A stretch of 58,166 nucleotides of DNA from contig BBSL01000225.1 of assembly GCA_001319865.1 (NCBI GenBank), positions 1 through 58,166 on the forward strand, written 5' to 3'. The translations under genes and the position numbers were made by a program. The notes beneath the pieces are model-generated. The model saw nothing but the letters and a program-made list of their open reading frames with translations. It was not told the origin of the DNA and did not search any database. The DNA comes from Burkholderia sp. E7m39 (GTDB lineage: Bacteria; Pseudomonadota; Gammaproteobacteria; Burkholderiales; Burkholderiaceae). This document shows, one piece after another, positions 17,830 through 26,470 of this stretch; the first letter of the stretch is position 1; every line of letters begins with the position of its first letter.

Positions 17830-18771
17830 ATGTCGAAACAAACACGCTTGCTCTGGATGTCCGACCTGATGCTGCTCGCGGTCGCGATGGTCTGGGGCAC
17901 GAGCTACGGGGTCGTGAAAGCCGCGCTGGCGTTCTATCCCGTGCTGGGACTGCTGGCGCTGCGCTTCGGGCTGACCTTCATCGTGCTGTCGCCGGCGTTG
18001 CGCTCGCTGCGGCATGCGAAGCCGTCCGCGTTGGCCGGCACGTTGGGCGCGAGTGTGCTGCTGCTCGGCATTTTTCTGGCCGAGACGTTCGGCATATCGC
18101 TGACGAGCGCATCGAATGCAGCGTTTCTGATCAGCTTGTGTGTCGTGCTGACGCCGCTCGTCGAATGGGCGCTGCTGCGCAGAAAGCCGTCGAACGCAGA
18201 GTGGATGGCCGTCGCGTTGTCGCTGGCGGGCGCGGCCCTCGTGAGCGGCGGCGTGTTCGTTCCGACGGCGGGCGATGCGCTGATTCTGCTCGCCGCGCTG
18301 CTGCGCGCATTGATGGTCTGCGTGACCAAACGCGTGATGCGCGACTCGGCAATCGCGCCGTTATCGGCGACGGCGGTTCAGGCGGGCACCGTCGCGCTTG
18401 GCAGCGCCGTCGTCGCGCTGATCTTGCCCGGCGCGCCATGGCCGGCGCTGCCGACGTTCGCCGGACACGGCCTCTTCTGGATGAGCATTGGCTATCTGGT
18501 GATTGCCTGCACGCTGTTCGCCTTCTTCGCGCAGAATTTCGCCGTCAAGCGCAGTAGCCCGACGCGCGTCGCGTTGCTGATGGGCAGCGAACCGGCGTTC
18601 GGCGCATGGTTCGCGTACATCTGGCTCGGCGAGCAGCTTTCGCTGTCGGGCTGGCTCGGTGGCGCACTGATGGTGCTCGCCTCCGTGCTCGCGACCGTGC
18701 AGTGGAAGAAGCGCGCCAGCGCCTCCGCCTGCGTCGAAGAAGCGCGCGCGGCCGTTTCGCACGACGCCTGA
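17830..18771 (+). CDS. EamA/DMT family transporter
   Basis: This 313-residue protein has ten hydrophobic segments in two EamA repeats (about residues 10-140 and 150-295). The first repeat opens with the family signature AMVWGTSYGVVKAAL, and the second ends with GEQLSLSGWLGGALMVLASVL. EamA proteins usually export amino acids or other metabolites; the substrate is not known. The ATG at 17830 has AAGAGG upstream. A LysR gene is divergent from it, and it converges with the serine-hydrolase gene with only seven bases between them. Confidence 0.9.
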   Translation: MSKQTRLLWMSDLMLLAVAMVWGTSYGVVKAALAFYPVLGLLALRFGLTFIVLSPALRSLRHAKPSALAGTLGASVLLLGIFLAETFGISLTSASNAAFLISLCVVLTPLVEWALLRRKPSNAEWMAVALSLAGAALVSGGVFVPTAGDALILLAALLRALMVCVTKRVMRDSAIAPLSATAVQAGTVALGSAVVALILPGAPWPALPTFAGHGLFWMSIGYLVIACTLFAFFAQNFAVKRSSPTRVALLMGSEPAFGAWFAYIWLGEQLSLSGWLGGALMVLASVLATVQWKKRASASACVEEARAAVSHDA

Positions 18772-18778
18772 TGACGCA

Positions 18779-20032
18779 CTAGGGCCGACCCTCGCTCGGT
18801 ACTTCCGATGCCTTGCTGAGTTCGCTCATGAGAATCTGCGCGATGACGTTCGCGGGTGCGCGGCCGTCGGGCGCTGCAGCCGTCGTCGCCCACACGACGA
18901 TGGTCGTTTTCGTGGCGGGATCATGACCCATGAACGTATTGAAGCCGGGTATTTCGCCCGTGTGTCCGTAGAACGTGCCGAATTTGGCAAGGCCGAGGCA
19001 GTAACTGGCCGCCATCGGATCGGACGGTTGCAGCGACTGGCAACTGGCGAGCCGTTGTGCCTGCAGACCGGCGTTCAGATAGCCGCCGCCGACCATCCGT
19101 TGCACATACGCCGCCAGTTCCTTGACGGTTGAAATGCCCGAGCCGGCCGTCCACGCCCAGGATGTGCTCACGCCCGTCACGTCGGTGGGTTGCAGCGTCC
19201 CGTTCTTCGCGGCCGCCTGACGCTCGGGGGATAGCGCGTCGCTATCGGTCGTCTCGGCATTGGTGCCCCACTGGTAGCCATGCGGCGCGGGCGCGGGCAG
19301 CGACGTGTCGTCCTGCGGCGGAAGAAACGTATCGGTCAAGCCGAGCGGCGCAAAAAGACGAGCTTTCATCGCGTCTGCGGCGCGCATCCCCGTTTGCTGC
19401 TCGATGACAAGTCCGAGCAGCACCGTGTTCGTGTTCGAGTAGCGAAAATCGGCACCCGGCGCGAAATACACCGGCTGCCCCAAGCCGATGTCCAGCAGTT
19501 CCGCGGCGGTCCAGAGTTTGTTGGGCTGCGAATCGAGCGTCTGATTGAATGCGAGACTGGTCGAATAGTTGTAGAGGCCGCTGCGCATCGTCAGCAACTG
19601 CTCGATCGTAATCTGGTCGCCGTTGGGGACGTTCGGGACGTATTTGCCGATCGGGTCGCTCAGCGCGATCTTCCCTTCCTGCACGAGTTGCAGGATCACC
19701 GTGCCCGTCCAGGTTTTCGTCACGCTGCCGACGCGAAAGTGAGCGGTCGTCGGTATCGGTGTGTTCGTCCCTCGCACCGCCGTTCCGAACGATGCGAGCC
19801 AGTCGCCGTTTGGCGATTGCACATAGATGACAGCACCCGATGTCATCGTGTCCGCGAGCAAGGCGTTGATCTGGGGGCGCGCCGCGATGGCGAATGCGGG
19901 CTCGGTCGATGCCGGGTTGTCGTCGCCACCGCAACCGGGAATCGACAGGCCTATCCCGACGGCCAGTGCAACCGCATACATGCCGCGCGAAAACACGCGC
20001 GCCGAGTCCGTAACAAAGCGGGGCGTTGCCAT
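18779..20032 (-). CDS. Beta-lactamase-fold serine hydrolase lipoprotein (D,D-carboxypeptidase/esterase-like)
   Basis: A 417-residue protein from an ATG with a strong GGAGGG upstream. The leader ends in the lipobox S-I-P-G-C (C34), so it is probably a lipoprotein. The serine-hydrolase motifs are all present: S-V-T-K (S103, K106) in VGSVTKTWTG; a Y-N-Y motif near residue 154 that matches the class C Y-x-N position; and H-T-G near residue 366 in YGHTGEIPGFN. Family members act as D,D-carboxypeptidases, D-amino acid amidases or esterases on the outer side of the cytoplasmic membrane. Nothing shows it confers beta-lactam resistance. It stands alone with 500 bases upstream. Confidence 0.88.
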   Translation of the reverse strand: MATPRFVTDSARVFSRGMYAVALAVGIGLSIPGCGGDDNPASTEPAFAIAARPQINALLADTMTSGAVIYVQSPNGDWLASFGTAVRGTNTPIPTTAHFRVGSVTKTWTGTVILQLVQEGKIALSDPIGKYVPNVPNGDQITIEQLLTMRSGLYNYSTSLAFNQTLDSQPNKLWTAAELLDIGLGQPVYFAPGADFRYSNTNTVLLGLVIEQQTGMRAADAMKARLFAPLGLTDTFLPPQDDTSLPAPAPHGYQWGTNAETTDSDALSPERQAAAKNGTLQPTDVTGVSTSWAWTAGSGISTVKELAAYVQRMVGGGYLNAGLQAQRLASCQSLQPSDPMAASYCLGLAKFGTFYGHTGEIPGFNTFMGHDPATKTTIVVWATTAAAPDGRAPANVIAQILMSELSKASEVPSEGRP

Positions 20033-20535
20033 TGTTTTTCCCTCCGTCATCCCGACGCCATGTCATCAGGGCGGGTTCAGCATCGCTGGATGCAGACTGC
20101 TTCACGAGTGTGCTCAAACCGAAATGAGCGACATCAGGACACCGCGCCGCACGTGGGCTTCCAGGCAAGCGCTTTCGTTCTTCTTTCGGTGCGTGCTGAA
20201 CAACTATAGGACGCCGCGTGCGAAGCGAGCGTGTGATTTGCGCAGATAGCAATTCGGGCGGTCGAACATCTTCACCGGCTCACTGTGTTCCATACAAACC
20301 AACAGCTATTGAGCATCTGTCGGGCGTTTAGCGTCACCTAAAGTTTGCAATTCGCCTGCCGCCAAAGCCGGTTTCCTTGATTTTCAGTCACATAGCGCGA
20401 CGCAAAGAATTGGCACATTGCGTGCACTGTTTGTTTCGAGCCAGCGCTGCCGTTGCGCGCAATCGCGCAATAACAGCATCGGCGGCTCGAAACACTGGAC
20501 GCATCGGCGCCCGGTATCGCTTCCGGAGTCTGCAT
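20033..20535. other. Divergent intergenic region without a convincing gene
   Basis: About 500 bases between the serine hydrolase (minus) and LapG-like protein (plus) genes. It carries both promoters and both ribosome-binding sites (GGAGGG before 20032; GGAG at 20525 before 20536). The central part is less GC-rich than its flanks. I see no hairpin, repeat or coding signal I would defend. Confidence 0.4.
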
Positions 20536-21651
20536 ATGCCGCTCGCCCGACTGCTCCTCTGCGTCCTGAAGTGCTCGATCGCGGCCGCGGTGGTTTTGCC
20601 CTACGTCGCGGGTGCCGCGAGTCTGCAGACCGCATTGCAACACGATGCATCCGGCGCGCGCGACGCGGCTTCCAGTGATGCCGCCACGCCTCGCGCACTG
20701 AAAGCAGGCATCGAGCGCCTGCGCGCCGGGACGTGGTGGGAAGCCAATCGCAAGATCCGCCCGGAACTCGCGCAAGTCGGCGACCTGATGTTCCTGCTGC
20801 CGCTTGCCGACAACAAACTCGAGCCGTCGTCGGACGCGATCGGCCGCGTGCAGCGCCTGCGCGAAGCGCTGCGCAGCCATCTGACGCGCGAGCCTGCCGG
20901 CTGGCGCCGCCTCGTTGCGCAGGTGCGGGACGAGCGCGCGAAGGACGGCGATGCGTCGGCCGCACTGCTCGCCAACGCGCTCGTCAACGAGGTCCGCTAC
21001 CGCGACGGCACCGACGGCAGCTACTACGCGCCGGCACGCTTCTTTGCCGAAAGCGGCGTGTGCAAGGATTTCGCCGTCGCCAAATACCTGCTGCTGCGCG
21101 ACGCGGGCTTCGACATCGCGCGGCTGCGTCTGGTGTCGCTCGCGCCGCGTTACAACAACACGCCGGACGACTGGCACGTCATCCTCGTCGTGCAGATCGA
21201 CGGGGTGAGCGAACCGCTCGCGCTCGATTCGCCGAGCGCACCGGGCGCAAAGCGCGCCAGCGATACGGCCAGCGAAGCATCGGCTTCGATCGGCCCGTCT
21301 GCGCTCCTCGGCGCGATCCTCGCCGGCCGCGAGCGCGCCGACGCAGTGCTGCGCGCACCCGCGAAAGCGATTGCCACGCCGCTCAGCCGGTCGGGCCAGG
21401 CGCGGCGGCCGCTTGCGACAGTGTTCAACGAACAAGGCAGCCGGTCGTTCGAACGCGATGCGCCGGGCGCGCCGCAGCGCGCGCCGGCCGTCGGGCGAAG
21501 CGCGAACGCAATGTATGTCGACGAGATGGGCGATCCGTGGAAAGTCGACGGCTCCGGCACGTTTCCGAAGTGGCGCGTCGCCGTTGACCAGACGGACGCG
21601 CGGGCGAGGTCCGAGCCAGCGGCGAAGCCCATACGCGTCGCGGTGCGCTGA
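20536..21651 (+). CDS. Periplasmic transglutaminase-like cysteine protease, BTLCP/LapG-like
   Basis: This 371-residue protein begins with a signal peptide (LLLCVLKCSIAAAVVLPYVAGA). The catalytic core is at about residues 60-240. Cys176 lies in SGVCKDFAVAKYLLLRDAG, His214 in DDWHVILVVQ and Asp231 in LALDSPS, a triad with the same order and nearly the same spacing as LapG. The family cleaves periplasmic domains of adhesins in c-di-GMP-controlled biofilm release; here no LapD-type partner or LapA adhesin is adjacent. A proline/arginine-rich C-terminal extension of about 130 residues has no recognisable domain. GGAG seven bases before the ATG at 20536 fixes the start. Confidence 0.82.
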   Translation: MPLARLLLCVLKCSIAAAVVLPYVAGAASLQTALQHDASGARDAASSDAATPRALKAGIERLRAGTWWEANRKIRPELAQVGDLMFLLPLADNKLEPSSDAIGRVQRLREALRSHLTREPAGWRRLVAQVRDERAKDGDASAALLANALVNEVRYRDGTDGSYYAPARFFAESGVCKDFAVAKYLLLRDAGFDIARLRLVSLAPRYNNTPDDWHVILVVQIDGVSEPLALDSPSAPGAKRASDTASEASASIGPSALLGAILAGRERADAVLRAPAKAIATPLSRSGQARRPLATVFNEQGSRSFERDAPGAPQRAPAVGRSANAMYVDEMGDPWKVDGSGTFPKWRVAVDQTDARARSEPAAKPIRVAVR

Positions 21652-22356
21652 CTGAGGCGTGGCTGGCGCCAGGTGGTGACGAGCCGCTCAGCAGCGAACA
21701 CACCGGGGCGCGGCTAAGGCGAACTCGGGAAAACCGCTCATGCCTACGCTACGGTGCTGTTGAAAACTGCTGCTGATCCATCGGCTCGACGCGCGAGGCA
21801 GCCCCGGCCGCCCTAAAGGATGCGGGGCTTCGAAAGTGGCTGGCCCGCTTGCCAGCAAGCGTCGGCGATTTCTTCATTTAGTTAGGTGTTCTTATAGAAA
21901 CACGGACGTTTTCAAATTGTTCTTCGACCATATTTTTGGTCCACGGCGAATGCTTTTAATGGTGGCGTTTAGACAGTTTGTCGGCAGAGCGCTGCCTGAA
22001 ACGCCATCACGCTGCGAATAATCTCGCTACCGGACTGCGCCAACCGAGTCAGTCTAATTGACCACTGCCATTTGATGCTTCCCCAATCGACCGCATATTG
22101 CCCTTATTGGACCAAAGTCCAATACAGGTCGCTGCACGCCAGGCTTATTCTGAGCAGGTTGCTTTGTCCGGAGCATTTCCATGACAACGTCAACCGCCCT
22201 GATGATGGCGATGATCCGCGCCGCCGGTCTGCCGCTTTTTTCGACTTTGACCCTTCTACGCGCGAGCGCCCGCTGTCAACCCGCGCATCCGCCTCCTCGC
22301 CACATCGCCCGCATGCCGGGGCAATTGCGTGCCAGCCGTTCACGAGGGAACCTGCC
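21652..22356. other. Gene-poor, AT-richer region upstream of winged-helix and glycoside hydrolase copy 2 genes
   Basis: About 700 bases with no convincing gene; the stretch 21860-22130 is clearly lower in GC. A 61-codon frame at 21836-22021 shows no domain. The inverted repeat ATTGGAC-CAAA-GTCCAAT lies at 22106-22123, and AGTCTAATTG at 22051 is a near match to one arm. An AGCCCCG/CGGGGCT stem near 21800-21830 could be part of a terminator for the LapG-like gene, but it lacks a T-run. Confidence 0.4.
22106..22123. promoter_or_regulatory. Perfect ATTGGAC inverted repeat
   Basis: ATTGGAC-CAAA-GTCCAAT is a perfect palindrome with seven-base arms, sitting 234 bases before the winged-helix gene at 22357. 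The same seven bases occur in both orientations upstream of the paralogous glycosidase (6501 and 6622). It looks like an operator for an unidentified regulator. Confidence 0.45.
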
Positions 22357-22983
22357 ATGAGGTCCATCACGAACTGGGATCTTGTCGAGGCACGCGAGGC
22401 CGTTCGACAAGCCGCCTTCGGGCTTGCCCGAAGCGGTGCCTTTGATGGCTGGCAGGATGTCTGGCGCGCACTTCGCGGCCGCTTCGACATCGATCAGCTC
22501 GCGCGAATCTTCGAAAATCCCTTGAGCCAGCTGGACATCGATCAACGCTGCAAGAGAGCGCGGAATCCTTCACTCGTCGGCTGTCGAGGGGAACGCCAAT
22601 ACCCGCAAATGGCGCGAGACGAGTCCCGCCCGGTCGCGACATGGATTCCTGCCCCTCTGGATTGCAAAACACGGCGAGCTCCAGGACTGGCGGAGCGCAT
22701 CGTTGCGCTGCTGGCCGACGGTAGCGAATGCACTGCAGTACATCTCGCAGAGCAACTGGACACGAGCCGCGGCGAAGTCCTCAGGGCGCTGCGTCCGCTG
22801 GTGAACGACGGGCTGCTGCAAGTCAAGCGATGCCTGGTCGGGCCACACGGCGGGCGAGGCGCGCGGGTATTTGCGTGCGCGGCCGCCAGACTCGACTGCG
22901 ACGAGCGTGGGATGCGTGCGCCGTGGGGGCAGGCAGATCCTGTCGTCGCGGCGGCCATGGATGCTGTCGCCCGTCACAACTGA
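22357..22983 (+). CDS. Hypothetical protein with C-terminal winged-helix domain
   Basis: A 208-residue protein from an ATG with GAGGGAA upstream; a frame extension to 22072 has no coding character. The first 70 residues form a helical module (WDLVEAREAVRQAAFGLAR, then DIDQLARIFENPLSQLDIDQRC) that I associate with uncharacterised Burkholderiaceae proteins. Residues about 115-165 look like a winged helix: LAERIVALLADGSECTAVHL, then TSRGEVLRALRPLVNDGLL. DNA binding is therefore likely. It lies 133 bases before, and on the same strand as, glycoside hydrolase copy 2, and may regulate it. I do not recognise a named family. Confidence 0.65.
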   Translation: MRSITNWDLVEAREAVRQAAFGLARSGAFDGWQDVWRALRGRFDIDQLARIFENPLSQLDIDQRCKRARNPSLVGCRGERQYPQMARDESRPVATWIPAPLDCKTRRAPGLAERIVALLADGSECTAVHLAEQLDTSRGEVLRALRPLVNDGLLQVKRCLVGPHGGRGARVFACAAARLDCDERGMRAPWGQADPVVAAAMDAVARHN

Positions 22984-23116
22984 CGACGCGTCGGTGAGGC
23001 ATCAATGACGAGAACCGGCGCGGCCAGCAGACGCCCTGCGTGCCGCCCTCGCGTCTGCGCTCTTCCGCCGCTCGTCTTCGCAACCTGTTGCCGGGCGCCC
23101 GGCGGCGAGCAATCAC

Positions 23117-24181
23117 ATGCTCAAAAGACGTCAGATTCTCGGCTGCCTGACGGCGCTCGGGGGCAGCTATGTGCTGGGCGGATGCGGCGGCGGCAGTGGC
23201 TCCGCCCCGAGCGCTGCGACGAGCAACCCGCGCATCGTCACTGCAGCAACTGCGGGTACCTTTTACGGAATCAACGGACACTACGATTATCGCTACACGC
23301 CCGCCCAGGTCGTCGCGATCGTGAAAGCCCTGGGCTGCTCGACCTATCGGCTCGGCTGCACCGACGACCCGCCGCAACTGAGCGCCGTCGTGAAACTCGC
23401 TCAGGCATTCCAGGCGGCAGGACTGACCTTGTTCGTGCTTATCGATCTCAGCATCTACGACAGCAATCGCGTCATGTTCGCCAGCGAATCGATCGCGTAC
23501 GAGCGCGGGCGGTCCTGCGCGGCAACGGTCGCCACGACGCTTGGCCCCTACGGCGTGACGATGTACGAGTGCGGCAACGAATTGACACGGGAAGGCGACA
23601 TCATTCTCGACCCCACCAATGCCGGCACCAAGGCCGTGGATTTCAACAACACCAACTGGCCCGTCATGCGCGGCCTCATTCGAGGAATGATCGATGGCGT
23701 GAGGTCCGCGCAACCAGCCGCGAGATGCGGCGTCAATTTCACTGTGGCCGACATCGGCGCATCCGACGCCTTGTGGAACGGCACGCAGCCGGATGGAAGC
23801 AGCGGCCATCCGACGGTACGTTGGGACATGACGACATGGCATAACTTCGAGGTCTACGGCGACATCTTCAACCTGGGCTCGGATGGATCGGGCCCGGGCT
23901 TCGATCTGCCTGCGTATTGCCAGGCTCATTACGGCGTACCGTTCCTGCTCACCGAATGGAACACAGGGCCCGAAAAGTCAGCAGCGTATCGCGCAAGCTA
24001 TATCAGCACGAAGTTCGCCAACTACTTCGTGGCCAGGAAGGCGAAGAACATTCAATCGGTGATGTACTACGAACTCGATAGCGGAAACGACACCTTCGGC
24101 CTGATGATCGACGGTGCGATATTGAGTCAACCTTATGACGCATTCACCAGCTTCATTGCGGGGCACCCTGACAGTGGCTGA
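23117..24181 (+). CDS. Clan GH-A glycoside hydrolase lipoprotein (copy 2)
   Basis: This 354-residue protein is a clear paralogue of the protein at 4927-6198 over its whole catalytic domain (shared wording such as AATAGTFYGINGH and DFNNxNWPVMRG). It lacks the 60-residue tryptophan-rich module of copy 1. The leader KRRQILGC-LTALGGSYVLGGC has a lipobox cysteine at C23 followed by a Gly/Ser linker, so it is probably a lipoprotein exported by a Tat-like signal. Catalytic candidates are E155 (YECGNEL) and E280 (LLTEWNTG). Cleavage of a cell-surface or exopolysaccharide is inferred; the family within the clan is uncertain. The winged-helix gene lies just upstream on the same strand. Confidence 0.78.
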   Translation: MLKRRQILGCLTALGGSYVLGGCGGGSGSAPSAATSNPRIVTAATAGTFYGINGHYDYRYTPAQVVAIVKALGCSTYRLGCTDDPPQLSAVVKLAQAFQAAGLTLFVLIDLSIYDSNRVMFASESIAYERGRSCAATVATTLGPYGVTMYECGNELTREGDIILDPTNAGTKAVDFNNTNWPVMRGLIRGMIDGVRSAQPAARCGVNFTVADIGASDALWNGTQPDGSSGHPTVRWDMTTWHNFEVYGDIFNLGSDGSGPGFDLPAYCQAHYGVPFLLTEWNTGPEKSAAYRASYISTKFANYFVARKAKNIQSVMYYELDSGNDTFGLMIDGAILSQPYDAFTSFIAGHPDSG

Positions 24182-24260
24182 CAGGCGTGAGAAATGCCCC
24201 GGCTTCCGGACCCGGTATGCGCGAATTCGTGCATCGTGATGCGCCCGAAGAACAAACCAC

Positions 24261-25676
24261 TCATCGCTCGCGCTTCTCGGATGGAAACGTCACCCGCGCG
24301 ATCAACCCGCCGCCGGGCGCATCGAGCAGACTCATTCGCGCGTCGTGCACGCGCACAATCTCGCGAACGATCGACAGCCCAAGCCCGCTCCCTTCGACAG
24401 TCTGCGTCGCGCTGCTTCGATAGAAGCGTTCGAACACGGCTTCGCGTTCGTCGGCGGCAATGCCAGGGCCGTCGTCGATCACTTCGAGCACCGGCCGCGT
24501 GTCGTGCGATGCAACCCGCACGGTGATCACCGACGCGTCGCCTGCGTAGCGAATCGCGTTGTCGATCAGATTGCCGACCAGTTCCGTCAGCAAATGCGCC
24601 TGGCCGACCACGTCCACGCGCGCCGCCTGCTCGAAGCCCAAATCGATGCCGCGCGAGCGCGCCACGGGCGACCAGTCGAGCGCCGCGTCGCGGGCGATCG
24701 CGTGCAATGGCACGACAACCAGCTGCACGGCATGACCGCTGTCCGCATCGAAGCGCGACAACGACATCAATTGCTGCACGATCCGCGCCGCCTGCTTCAC
24801 CGCCCGGTTCAGGCGGCGCAAGTGCACGTCGCAGCACGCGGGCGTGCCGGCCGGCGCGGGCGCGTCGTCGCGCATCGCCAGTTCGGACTCCGCCTGTATC
24901 ACCGCGAGCGGCGTCTTCAGCTGATGCGCGGCATCCGCGAAAAAGCGCCGGCGCGATATCAGCATCCGCTGCGTGCGGCCGACGTACTGATTGATCGATT
25001 CGACGAGAGGCGCCACCTCGCATGGCAGCCCCTCTTTGTCGAGCGGCGTGGGATCGTCGTCCGAGCGTGCGGCCACCTTCGCGGACAAGCGCCTGAGCGG
25101 CAGCAAGCCGCGCTCGACGCCGAGCCGCACGATGCCGAGCGCCAGCACCACCAGCAATCCCTCCTGCAACAGCGAGCCCGACAGGATCTCGCGCGCGAGC
25201 GCTTCGCGCGCATCGGGCGTTTCGCCGACCATCACCTGCACGACGCGCGTCTGCGCGTTCGGCACGTCGTGCACAGGCAGCCGCAGTGCCGCCATCCGCA
25301 ATGGCTGGCCACGAAACGTCGAGTTGTAGAAGCGCGTCTGATACGGTTCGGCGAGCCGCTTCGCGGGCGGCGGCAGATCGGCATAACCGGTGATCGCGCG
25401 GCCGCTTTCGTCGCGGACCACGTAATAGATCTTGCCGCCCGTGTTCGATTCGAACATGTCCAGCGACAGATACGGCAGGTCCACTTCGATGTCGCCGTTG
25501 CGCAGGCGAATGCCCTCGCGGATCGACTTCAACGAGAAGCCGAGCGTGCGGTCGAATGCGGCGTTGGCCGCGTCCATGGCACGCTGGTAGGTCAGGCACG
25601 CATCGAGCGCCAGCAGTGCGAGCAGCGGCCCGAGCAGCCATATCGATACCTGCATCCGCAGGCTGCGACGTTTCAT
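24261..25676 (-). CDS. Sensor histidine kinase, TctE-like (2CSK_N sensor)
   Basis: A 471-residue kinase. TM1 is at about residues 9-28, followed by a periplasmic sensor (about 30-170) with the FDRTLGFSLKSIREG pattern of the TctE/2CSK_N group. TM2 is near 172-190, then a linker, and a HisKA helix with H251 in FFADAAHQLKTPL. The ATP-binding region has DDGPGIAADE (near 410) and GSGLGLSIV. It overlaps the upstream response-regulator gene by four bases, so the two are translationally coupled. The divergent Fe3+-type ABC transporter at 26471 is the likely regulated target. TctE-like kinases often sense carboxylates or similar small acids; the ligand here is unknown. Confidence 0.92.
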   Translation of the reverse strand: MKRRSLRMQVSIWLLGPLLALLALDACLTYQRAMDAANAAFDRTLGFSLKSIREGIRLRNGDIEVDLPYLSLDMFESNTGGKIYYVVRDESGRAITGYADLPPPAKRLAEPYQTRFYNSTFRGQPLRMAALRLPVHDVPNAQTRVVQVMVGETPDAREALAREILSGSLLQEGLLVVLALGIVRLGVERGLLPLRRLSAKVAARSDDDPTPLDKEGLPCEVAPLVESINQYVGRTQRMLISRRRFFADAAHQLKTPLAVIQAESELAMRDDAPAPAGTPACCDVHLRRLNRAVKQAARIVQQLMSLSRFDADSGHAVQLVVVPLHAIARDAALDWSPVARSRGIDLGFEQAARVDVVGQAHLLTELVGNLIDNAIRYAGDASVITVRVASHDTRPVLEVIDDGPGIAADEREAVFERFYRSSATQTVEGSGLGLSIVREIVRVHDARMSLLDAPGGGLIARVTFPSEKRER

Positions 25677-26344
25677 TGCGGCTTTGCCTCCAGCAGATAA
25701 CCGAGGCCGCGCAGCGTGACGATGGCCACATCACTGTGCTCGATCTTCTTGCGCAGGCGGTGCACGTAGATTTCAATCGCCTCTGGGCTGACGGACTCGT
25801 CGAGCCCGAAGATTTTCTCCGACAGCGTCTCCTTGTTGATCGCGCGGCCGTTGCGCAGGATCAGCACTTCGAGCACCGCGCGCTCGCGCGGCGTGAGCGG
25901 CAGCGGCGTCGCGTCCAGGCTGAAGCCGCGATCGATACTGTCGTACACCAGCGAGCCGCATTGCACGCGCGAAGGACCGTGCCCGTGGCTGCGGCGGATC
26001 AATGCCCGCGCACGCGCCTCGAGTTCCGTCAGCGCAAATGGCTTGGCGAGGTAATCGTCGGCGCCGAGATCGAGGCCGCGCACGCGGTCTTCGACGGAAC
26101 CTTGCGCCGACAGGATCAGCACGGGCACCGCGTTGCGGCGCGCGCGCAGCCGCCGCAACACTTCGAGCCCGTCGAGTTTGGGCAAATTCAGATCGAGAAT
26201 GACGAGCGCGTAGTCCTGCGTGCGCAGCACGTGATCGGCGGCTTCGCCGTCGCACATGCAGTCGACGGTGAGGCGCGCGCTGGTGAGCGCATCAGTGAGC
26301 GAGCGGGAAAGGATGGGACTGTCTTCGACGAGCAGAACACGCAT
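25673..26344 (-). CDS. OmpR/TctD-like response regulator
   Basis: This 223-residue protein has a receiver domain (residues 1-115) with the acidic pair in LLVEDS, the phosphoacceptor Asp in LVILDLNLPKLDG, Thr/Ser in LILSAQG and Lys in AKPF. The C-terminal winged helix is of OmpR type (TPRERAVLEVLI and VHRLRKKIEHSDV). It is first in the minus-strand operon with the kinase, whose start it overlaps. It is divergent from the ABC transporter genes, with 126 bases between them. That gap contains an AT-rich stretch with CTTT and AAAG arms near 26390, a possible binding site. Confidence 0.93.
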   Translation of the reverse strand: MRVLLVEDSPILSRSLTDALTSARLTVDCMCDGEAADHVLRTQDYALVILDLNLPKLDGLEVLRRLRARRNAVPVLILSAQGSVEDRVRGLDLGADDYLAKPFALTELEARARALIRRSHGHGPSRVQCGSLVYDSIDRGFSLDATPLPLTPRERAVLEVLILRNGRAINKETLSEKIFGLDESVSPEAIEIYVHRLRKKIEHSDVAIVTLRGLGYLLEAKPQ

Positions 26345-26470
26345 GGTGGGAACCTCTGTTATTCAAGACTTGTCGGCGATGGCGCCTTGATTTTCTTTAA
26401 AAATGAAAGCGGTCAGAAAGCACGCACTACTTAAACTTCGCAACACAAAACATTCGACGCGGAGGAAGAC

